Below, piece after piece: positions 6,107 to 11,697 of a stretch of 11,697 nt of DNA (positions are counted from its first letter, which is position 1; each line of letters opens with the position of its first letter). The stretch is from NCBI GenBank assembly GCA_021823305.1, contig JAKAOE010000016.1, forward strand, positions 1 to 11,697. The letters run 5' to 3'. The notes under the pieces were generated by a model. That model worked only from the letters and a program-made list of their open reading frames with translations. It searched no databases and was not told the DNA's origin. Both the position numbers and the translations under genes were made by a program. Origin of the DNA: Acidobacteriota bacterium (GTDB lineage: Bacteria; Acidobacteriota; Terriglobia; Terriglobales; SCQP01).

Positions 6107-7308
6107 TGGCGACCACCGTCCCGCCCGCGGAAAAGATCGAGGGCAACCGCAACCTGGTCCTCAACATGGGACCGCAGCACCCCTCCACCCACGGCGTGCT
6201 GCGCCTGCGGCTCGAGCTCGACGGCGAGATGATCGTCAAGGCCGAACCCGACATCGGCTACCTGCACACCGGCATTGAAAAATCGGCCGAGTCGAAGTTC
6301 TACCAGCAGGTGGTCACGCTCACCGACCGCATCGATTACCTCGCTCCGCTGACCAACAACCTCTGCTACGTGCTGGCGGTGGAAAAGCTGCTCCAACTCG
6401 AGCCCCCGCCGCGCGCCCGCTGGATGCGCGTCCTGCTCACCGAGCTCACCCGCCTCAACAGCCACCTCGTCTGGCTCGGCACCCACGCGCTCGACATCGG
6501 CGCCATGACCGTTTTCCTCTACTGCTTCCGCGAGCGTGAGGAGATCCTGCACATCTTCGAGATGGCCAGCGGCCAGCGCATGATGACCAGCTATTTCCGC
6601 GTCGGCGGCCTCGCCCTGGAGCCGCCGCTCGGGCTGCTCGAGCGCATCCGCAAGTTCGCGGACATGTTCCCCTCCAAGATTGACGAGTACGAATCGCTGC
6701 TCACCCACAACGCCATCTGGGTGGGCCGCACCCGCGGCATCGGCTACATGTCGGCGCAAGACGCCATCGCCTGGGGCGTCACCGGCCCCTGCCTGCGCGC
6801 CGTCGGCCTGCCGCTCGACCTGCGCAAGACCGCGCCCTACTCCGATTACGACCAGTTCCAGTTCGAGGTGCCCCTCCGCACCGAAGGCGACGTCTACGCC
6901 CGCTATCAGATCCGCGTCGCCGAGATGCGCGAGAGCGTCAAGATCATCCGCCAGGCGCTCGACGGCATGCCCGAAGGCGCCTGGAAGGCCGACGCCCCCG
7001 GCATCACCCTCCCCGACCGCGACCAGATGAAGTTCAGCATCGAGAGCCTCATCTATCACTTCAAGATCGTCACCGAAGGCTTCAACGTCCCCGCCGGCGA
7101 GGCCTACCAGGCGATCGAATCGCCCCGCGGCCAGATGGGCTATTACATCGTCAGCGACGGCGGCCCCAAGCCCTACCGCTGCCACATGCGCTCGCCCTCC
7201 TTCGCCAACCTGCAGGCGCTGCCCAAGATGATCGAGGGCCGCCTGCTCGCCGACGTCGTCGCCATCATCGGCAGCATCGACATCGTCCTGGGAGACGTGG
7301 ACCGTTGA
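6106..7308 (+). CDS. nuoD: NADH-quinone oxidoreductase subunit D
   Basis: 49-kDa subunit of complex I, 400 residues, full length. Together with NuoB it forms the quinone reduction site. The N-terminus has NMGPQHPSTHGVLRL (20-34) and GYLHTGIEK (51-59). By alignment from memory with Thermus Nqo4, His29 and Tyr78 (RIDYL) correspond to the quinone-site His38 and Tyr87. The C-terminal ESPRGQMGYY, YRCHMRSPSF and final DIVLGDVDR are all typical. The ATG at 6106 shares its A with the nuoC stop and has GAGGG (6092-6096) 9 nt upstream, a well-placed ribosome site. The frame extends upstream of this ATG only as a shadow of nuoC. The stop overlaps the nuoE start as TTGA. Confidence 0.98.
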   Translation: MATTVPPAEKIEGNRNLVLNMGPQHPSTHGVLRLRLELDGEMIVKAEPDIGYLHTGIEKSAESKFYQQVVTLTDRIDYLAPLTNNLCYVLAVEKLLQLEPPPRARWMRVLLTELTRLNSHLVWLGTHALDIGAMTVFLYCFREREEILHIFEMASGQRMMTSYFRVGGLALEPPLGLLERIRKFADMFPSKIDEYESLLTHNAIWVGRTRGIGYMSAQDAIAWGVTGPCLRAVGLPLDLRKTAPYSDYDQFQFEVPLRTEGDVYARYQIRVAEMRESVKIIRQALDGMPEGAWKADAPGITLPDRDQMKFSIESLIYHFKIVTEGFNVPAGEAYQAIESPRGQMGYYIVSDGGPKPYRCHMRSPSFANLQALPKMIEGRLLADVVAIIGSIDIVLGDVDR

Positions 7309-7910
7309 GCCCCTTCAGCCCGCAATTGGAGGCCCGCTTCCGCGAGCTCATGCAGCGCTATCCCGCCCGCCGCTCGGCGCTGGTGCCGATGTTGCTCTAC
7401 GCCCAGGACGAGCTCGGCTGGCTCACCCCGGAAGCGGTCCGCCGCATCGCCGAACTGCTCGGGGAGACCGAGCTCGCCGTGCGCGAGGTCATCGGCTACT
7501 ACTCCATGCTGCGCACCGAGCCCGCCGGCAAGTACCACGTCCAGGTCTGCACCAACATCAGCTGCCTGCTGCGCGGCGGCGACGAGCTCTACGCCCACTG
7601 CGAGCGCCGCCTGGGCATCGGCCACAAGCAGACCGCCGCCGACGGCGTCTTCTCCCTGGAGGAGGTCGAGTGCCTGGGCGCCTGCTCCTGGGCGCCGGCG
7701 GTGCAGGTCAACTACGACTTCCACCAGGAGCTCACCCTCGAGCAGTTGGACAAGATTCTGGACGCCTACGCCGCCCGCGCCCGCGGCGCCGATCCCTCTC
7801 AAGGGCAGGGCGGAGCGGGGAGCCCGGGCCCCCGCACAGCTCTGCCCGTAGATGGTAGCGGGTCGCGCGGCGAAGCCGCGCTGGGCACCCGCGTTCAAGA
7901 GAAGTCATGA
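7305..7910 (+). CDS. nuoE: NADH-quinone oxidoreductase subunit E, TTG start, extended C-terminal tail
   Basis: 24-kDa-type subunit of the NADH-oxidising module, binding the [2Fe-2S] cluster N1a. Ligands are Cys82 and Cys87 (VCTNISCLL) and Cys123 and Cys127 ([10 protein letters not shown]), the normal C-x4-C and C-x3-C spacing. The N-terminal helical domain contains [22 protein letters not shown] (19-40). The start is TTG at 7305, overlapping the nuoD stop as TTGA, with GGAG (7291-7294) 10 nt upstream; the next ATG (7350) would remove the normal first helix. The thioredoxin-like domain ends near residue 158. Residues 160-201 are a Gly/Ser/Pro-rich tail unlike other NuoE and encoded by a palindrome-rich stretch (7803-7892). 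The stop still overlaps nuoF as ATGA. The core looks fully functional. Confidence 0.97.
   Translation: MSPFSPQLEARFRELMQRYPARRSALVPMLLYAQDELGWLTPEAVRRIAELLGETELAVREVIGYYSMLRTEPAGKYHVQVCTNISCLLRGGDELYAHCERRLGIGHKQTAADGVFSLEEVECLGACSWAPAVQVNYDFHQELTLEQLDKILDAYAARARGADPSQGQGGAGSPGPRTALPVDGSGSRGEAALGTRVQEKS
7803..7892. repeat. Palindrome-rich (REP-like) element within the 3' end of nuoE
   Basis: Two inverted repeats lie side by side. GGGCAG (7803-7808) pairs with CTGCCC (7842-7847), with GAGC/GCTC able to extend the stem and a CCCGGG palindrome inside. Then GCGGGT (7858-7863) pairs with ACCCGC (7887-7892) around a perfect 7-bp hairpin GCGCGGC-GAA-GCCGCGC (7865-7881). The element falls after the conserved NuoE domain and encodes its unusual tail in frame. 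The arrangement resembles extragenic palindromic elements in general; I cannot assign it to a named family. Confidence 0.5.
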
Positions 7911-9217
7911 CCAAGCCGCATCCGCTCGAAACCCGCGTCGTCAGCCGCCGCTTCGACCAGCCGGACGCCCATACCCTCGCCGGCTACCTCGCCAGCGACG
8001 GCTTCCGCGCCCTCGACAAGGCCCTGGCCATGGCCCCCGAGGCGGTGATCGAGGAGGTCAAGGCCTCCGGCCTGCGCGGCCGCGGCGGCGCCGGCTTCCC
8101 CACCGGCTTGAAATGGTCGTTCGTGCCCAAGCAGTCGCCGCGCGAGAAGTACGTGCTCTGCAACGCCGACGAGAGCGAACCCGGCACCTGCAAGGACCGC
8201 CTCATCCTCGAGTACGATCCCTTCGCCATCATCGAGGGCATGCTCATCGCCGGCCACGCCATCGGCGCCCGCCGCGGCTACATCTACATCCGCGGCGAGT
8301 ACCGCTACCTGCTCGATCGCATGGAGCGGGCCCTGGCCGAGGCCCGCGCCGCCGGCTACGTCGGCAAAAACATCCGCGGCCGCGGCTTCGACTTCGAACT
8401 TCACGCCCACACCGGCGCCGGCGCCTACGAGTGCGGCGAGGAGTCGGCGCTGATGGAATCGCTCGAAGGCAAGCGCGGCATCCCCCGCCTCAAGCCCCCC
8501 TTCCCCGCCGTCTCCGGCTTCATGGGCGGCCCCACCGTCATCAACAACGTCGAGACCCTCGCCTCCGTCCCCGCCATCATCCTCAATGGCGGCGCCTGGT
8601 TCGCCGCCTTCGGCCCGCCCAAGAACGGCGGCACCCGCCTGTTCTGCCTCTCCGGCCACGTCCGGCAGCAGGGCGTGTGGGAGCTGCCGCTCGGCTTCCC
8701 GCTGCGCAAGCTGATCGAGGATATCGGCGGCGGCCTGCGCGACGGCGCCCGGCTCAAGGCCGTCGTCCCCGGCGGCTCCTCCACCCCGCTGTTGCCCGCC
8801 GATACCGCCTGGAATATCCATTTGGACTTCGACTCCGTCGCCAAGGCGAGCTCGTTCCTGGGCTCCGGCGGCGTTGTCGTGCTCGACGAATCCACCTGCA
8901 TGGTCAAGTTCGCCCTGCGCATCATGCAGTTCTACCGCCACGAGTCCTGCGGCTGGTGCGTGCCCTGCCGCGAGGGCACGCAGTGGCTCCAGACCTCGCT
9001 CACCCGCTTCCACAACGGCGGCGGGCGCGCGGCCGACGTGGACCTGATGAAGGAAGTCTCGGAAAACATCCTCGGCCGCACCTTCTGCGCCCTGGGCGAC
9101 GCCGCCGCCATGCCCACCCTCTCCATCCTCCAACACTGGCGCCAGGAGTTCCTCGACCACCTGGCCGGCAAGCCTTGTCCGTTCGGCGCCCGCACCAGCG
9201 CCGCCGGCGCCCACTGA
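7907..9217 (+). CDS. nuoF: NADH-quinone oxidoreductase subunit F (NADH- and FMN-binding)
   Basis: 51-kDa subunit of complex I, 436 residues, full length. It oxidises NADH and passes electrons through FMN to the [4Fe-4S] cluster N3. The FMN/NADH site motifs are [15 protein letters not shown] (56-70), [13 protein letters not shown] (86-98) and [19 protein letters not shown] (170-188). N3 ligands are Cys348, Cys351 and Cys354 (SCGWCVPC) and Cys394 (FCALGDAA). The ATG at 7907 overlaps the nuoE stop as ATGA, with a modest AAGAGAAG just upstream; translation is probably coupled to nuoE. The stop is followed 5 nt later by nuoG. No odd residues were seen. Codons are strongly C-ending, as in the rest of the operon. 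Confidence 0.98.
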   Translation: MTKPHPLETRVVSRRFDQPDAHTLAGYLASDGFRALDKALAMAPEAVIEEVKASGLRGRGGAGFPTGLKWSFVPKQSPREKYVLCNADESEPGTCKDRLILEYDPFAIIEGMLIAGHAIGARRGYIYIRGEYRYLLDRMERALAEARAAGYVGKNIRGRGFDFELHAHTGAGAYECGEESALMESLEGKRGIPRLKPPFPAVSGFMGGPTVINNVETLASVPAIILNGGAWFAAFGPPKNGGTRLFCLSGHVRQQGVWELPLGFPLRKLIEDIGGGLRDGARLKAVVPGGSSTPLLPADTAWNIHLDFDSVAKASSFLGSGGVVVLDESTCMVKFALRIMQFYRHESCGWCVPCREGTQWLQTSLTRFHNGGGRAADVDLMKEVSENILGRTFCALGDAAAMPTLSILQHWRQEFLDHLAGKPCPFGARTSAAGAH

Positions 9218-9222
9218 GTCCT

Positions 9223-11448
9223 ATGGCAGATCCGGCACTCGTCCACCTCACCGTCAACGGCCAGCCGCTGCAGGCGCCCGCCGGCACCCTGCTGATCGAG
9301 GCCTGCAAGCAGCATGGCATCGAGGTGCCGTCGTTCTGCTACTACCCCAACCTCTCGCTCCAGGCCGCCTGCCGCATGTGCCTGGTCGAGATCGAGAAGA
9401 TGCCCAAGCTCCAGACCGCCTGCACCGTGGTCGTGAGCGAAGGCATGGTGGTCAACAGCGACTCGGAGACGGTGCACCGCGCCCGCAAGTCGGCGATCGA
9501 GTTCATCCTCACCAACCATCCGCTCGACTGCCCGGTCTGCGACGCCGGCGGCGAGTGCGAATTGCAGGACATGACCTTCAAGTACGGCGCCGAGAAGGGC
9601 CGCTTCATCGAGCCCAAGCGCCACCGCGAGGAGCAGCAGTGGTCGCCGGTCGTCTACTTCGACCGCCCGCGCTGCATCCTCTGCTACCGCTGCGTGCGCG
9701 CCTGCGGCGAGGGCATGGACGTCTGGGCGCTCGGCGTCGCCAATCGCGGCATCAACGCCACCATCGTCCCCAACCACCAGGACCACCTCGAGTGCGAGGA
9801 GTGCGGCAACTGCATTGACATCTGCCCCGTCGGCGCCCTCACCTCCGGCGCCTACCGCTACCAGACCCGCCCCTGGGAGATGCAGCACGTGGGCGCCGTC
9901 TGCACCTTCTGCGGCGACGGCTGCAAAACCACCCTCGGCGTGCGCAACGGCGAGATCCTGCGCGGCGATAACCGCGACAAGAGCGGCATCAACGGCGACT
10001 TCCTCTGCATCAAGGGCCGCTACGGCCTCGACTTCACCCGCCACCCCGAGCGCCTCAAGCAGCCGCTCGCCCGCCTCAACGGCGAGCTCAAGCCGGTGAG
10101 CTGGAGCTACGCGCTCGAGACCGCGGCCAAACGCTGGCGCGAAATCCAGAAAGCCCAGGGCGCCATCGGCGTCATCGGTTCCACCCGCATCCTCAACGAG
10201 GAAGCCTACACCCTGCAGAAGTTCGCGCGCCAGGTGCTCGCCACCGCCAACCTCGACCACCATCGCACCGCCGACTTCCCCGCGCTCTTCGACGCCCTCG
10301 CCGGCCGCACCGGCGCCGCCCTCGCCCGCCTCGACGACCTCAAGACCGCCCCCGCCGTGCTGCTCGTCGGCGGCGACCCCACCCAAGAGCATCCGCTCAC
10401 CGCCTGGAACCTGCGCTGGGGCTACCGCCAGCACAAGACCCGGCTCTACATCCTCAACCCCGGCGATATCAAGCTCCGCCGCCAGGCCTACCGCTACGCC
10501 CAGGTGGCCGCGCTCGAGGCCGCCGTGCGCTACCTCAACGGCGAGGGCGAGACCCAATCCCAGCCGCTCACCGGCGTTGCCGAGCCCAGCGAGAAGCGCT
10601 GGCCGCAAACCCCGGCCTCCGCCGTCGCCGTGCTGGACGAGGGCCTGCAGGACTTCCGCGCCCGCCTGCGCCAGGAGCAGGACGTCATCGTCGTCTTCAG
10701 CGGCGACATCGCCGGCGACACCGTGCGCGAGCTGGTCGCCTTCGGCAACTCGCTCAGCGGCCAGACCCGCTACATCGCCCTCGCCGACCACGCCAACGCC
10801 CGCGGCGCCGCCGACATGGGCCTCTACCCCGACCTGCTGCCCGGCTACGCGCCCGTCGCCGCCGGCCAGTCCGGCCTCAACCTCGAGCAGATGCTCGCCG
10901 CCCTCCCCAACCAGGGCCTCGCCTCGCTCTACGTCGTCGGCGCCAACCCCTTCCGCCGCCATCCGGTGGACCCCGCCGCCCTGCGCCAGACCTTCCTCGT
11001 GGTGCAGGACCTCTTCCTCACCGAAACCGCGCGCGCAGCCGACCTGGTCTTCCCCGCCCTCTGCGCCTACGAAAAGGCCGGCACCGTCACCAACACCAGC
11101 GGCCAGGTGCAGCCGCAGCGGCGCGGCGGCAGTTGCGAGGGCGCCAAGAGCGACCTCGAGATCCTCCACCGGCTGGCCGCCGCCATGGGCGAAACCGCCT
11201 GGGGGCCGGCCGACCCCGACCGCACCCTGCAGGAGATCCGTGCCCAGGTCAAGGGCTACAACCTGCCGCTGGCCCAATTGCTGGCCGGCGCGGCTCCGCT
11301 CGCGCTGCCGCTCAACGGCCGCGTCCCCCGCGCCGCCGCCCCGCTCGCGCCGCAGCCCAACCGCGATACCCTGTTCACCGCCGGCAGCCTCGGGCGCTAC
11401 AGCGCCACCCTCAACGGCGTAATGGAAGGCCGCAAGCCGGGCCGCTAG
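9223..11448 (+). CDS. nuoG: NADH-quinone oxidoreductase subunit G
   Basis: Largest subunit of the NADH module, 741 residues, carrying electrons from NuoF toward NuoI/NuoB. The N-terminal ferredoxin domain binds [2Fe-2S] N1b (Cys39, 50, 53, 67). His99 with Cys103, Cys106 and Cys112 bind N5. A two-cluster ferredoxin-like domain has Cys151, 154, 157, 161 and Cys191, 194, 197, 201. Cys227, Cys230, Cys234 and Cys262 match the ligands of N7, an extra cluster found only in some bacterial complex I (such as E. coli and Thermus). The rest (about 263-741) is a molybdopterin-oxidoreductase-like domain (CIKGRYGLDF, RLKQPL, PVSWSYAL), which in complex I carries no molybdenum. The ATG at 9223 lies 5 nt after the nuoF stop with no clear ribosome site, so coupling is likely. 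The frame runs upstream through nuoF without a stop, but that part is a shadow. Confidence 0.97.
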   Translation: MADPALVHLTVNGQPLQAPAGTLLIEACKQHGIEVPSFCYYPNLSLQAACRMCLVEIEKMPKLQTACTVVVSEGMVVNSDSETVHRARKSAIEFILTNHPLDCPVCDAGGECELQDMTFKYGAEKGRFIEPKRHREEQQWSPVVYFDRPRCILCYRCVRACGEGMDVWALGVANRGINATIVPNHQDHLECEECGNCIDICPVGALTSGAYRYQTRPWEMQHVGAVCTFCGDGCKTTLGVRNGEILRGDNRDKSGINGDFLCIKGRYGLDFTRHPERLKQPLARLNGELKPVSWSYALETAAKRWREIQKAQGAIGVIGSTRILNEEAYTLQKFARQVLATANLDHHRTADFPALFDALAGRTGAALARLDDLKTAPAVLLVGGDPTQEHPLTAWNLRWGYRQHKTRLYILNPGDIKLRRQAYRYAQVAALEAAVRYLNGEGETQSQPLTGVAEPSEKRWPQTPASAVAVLDEGLQDFRARLRQEQDVIVVFSGDIAGDTVRELVAFGNSLSGQTRYIALADHANARGAADMGLYPDLLPGYAPVAAGQSGLNLEQMLAALPNQGLASLYVVGANPFRRHPVDPAALRQTFLVVQDLFLTETARAADLVFPALCAYEKAGTVTNTSGQVQPQRRGGSCEGAKSDLEILHRLAAAMGETAWGPADPDRTLQEIRAQVKGYNLPLAQLLAGAAPLALPLNGRVPRAAAPLAPQPNRDTLFTAGSLGRYSATLNGVMEGRKPGR

Positions 11449-11454
11449 CCAACC

Positions 11455-11697
11455 ATGCTCACCTACCTCGTCATTACGCTGGTCAAATGCCTGGTGGTCC
11501 TCTTCATCCTGCTCACCGCCGTGGCCTACATCCAGCTCGCCGAGCGCAAGATCGTCGGCCGCATGCAGGCGCGCGTCGGCCCCACCCGCGTCGGCCCCTT
11601 CGGCCTGCTCCAGCCCGCCGCCGACGCCATCAAGTTCATCCTCAAGGAAGACGTCACCCCCGACGGCGCCCACAAGTTCCTCTACGTCCTCGCCCCC
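11455..11697 (+). CDS. nuoH: NADH-quinone oxidoreductase subunit H, 3' end outside window
   Basis: Start of the membrane subunit that forms, with NuoB and NuoD, the entrance of the quinone channel. The visible 81 residues contain the first transmembrane helix (about 4-27), the signature [38 protein letters not shown] (29-66) and the beginning of the next segment at LYVLAP. The ATG is 6 nt after the nuoG stop. The remaining roughly 250-350 residues typical of the family are beyond the edge, where nuoI and the other membrane subunits would be expected. Confidence 0.95.
   Translation, partial: MLTYLVITLVKCLVVLFILLTAVAYIQLAERKIVGRMQARVGPTRVGPFGLLQPAADAIKFILKEDVTPDGAHKFLYVLAP

Noticed and set aside
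6097..7185. 362-codon minus-strand frame opposite nuoD
   Set aside because: Same shadow pattern; nuoD is full length with all family motifs.
7895..9214. 439-codon minus-strand frame opposite nuoF
   Set aside because: Composition-driven shadow; Gly/Ala/Glu-rich with no recognisable motif, and nuoF motifs are intact on the plus strand.
7852..9222. In-frame upstream extension of nuoG through the whole of nuoF
   Set aside because: The translation is Arg/Pro/His-rich and overlaps the well-supported nuoF in another frame. The ferredoxin domain of NuoG begins right after ATG 9223.
8932..11673. Very long open frame on the minus strand (913 codons) opposite nuoG
   Set aside because: It mirrors nuoF/nuoG/nuoH exactly, its translation is low-complexity Gly/Ala/Val/Glu-rich with no domain, and it arises because C-ending codons on the plus strand suppress stops on the other strand.

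Overview
The window is a GC-rich bacterial chromosome segment with two unrelated halves. The left half (about 1-5056) is a loose set of single genes: the 3' part of a fused sulfate adenylyltransferase large subunit/APS kinase (cysNC), a large membrane protein with a C-terminal TPR array that resembles the TMTC-type protein O-mannosyltransferases, a DinB-family metal-site protein on the minus strand, and a small orphan protein with a helix-turn-helix. The right half (about 5245-11697) is a tightly packed complex I operon in the order nuoA-C-D-E-F-G-H, with nuoH cut by the window edge. The high GC, the bacterial TMTC-like TPR protein, a stand-alone DinB protein and unfused nuoC/nuoD suggest Acidobacteriota (Terriglobia-like). 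That assignment is an inference; no rRNA or other phylogenetic marker is present.

Layout: cysNC (2-1819, +, 5' end outside the window) is followed after 9 nt by the TMTC-like gene (1829-3928, +). That gene converges on dinB (3957-4454, -), with two short inverted repeats at the junction. dinB diverges from the HTH gene (4556-5056, +). Bases 5057-5293 hold a weak 49-codon minus-strand ORF and a good sigma70-type promoter (TTGACT-18 nt-TAAACT) pointing into nuoA. From there to the window end the genes are separated by 3 to 6 nt or overlap by 1 to 4 nt, so they should be one transcript with translational coupling.

The nuo genes encode the NADH dehydrogenase module (NuoE, F, G, with ligands for the 2Fe-2S clusters N1a and N1b and the 4Fe-4S clusters N3, N5, N6a/b-type and N7), the connecting subunits NuoC and NuoD, and membrane subunits NuoA and the start of NuoH. 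All visible cluster and FMN/NADH motifs are intact, so the operon looks functional. The striking gap is nuoB, which carries cluster N2. It normally lies between nuoA and nuoC, but here those genes are 3 nt apart.

No insertion sequence, CRISPR, RNA gene or phage module is visible, and I found no clear undescribed system. The points most worth a second look are the missing nuoB, the palindrome-rich element that extends the NuoE C-terminus while keeping the ATGA overlap with nuoF, the bacterial TMTC-like protein, and the sharp change from G-ending to C-ending codons between cysNC and the nuo operon.
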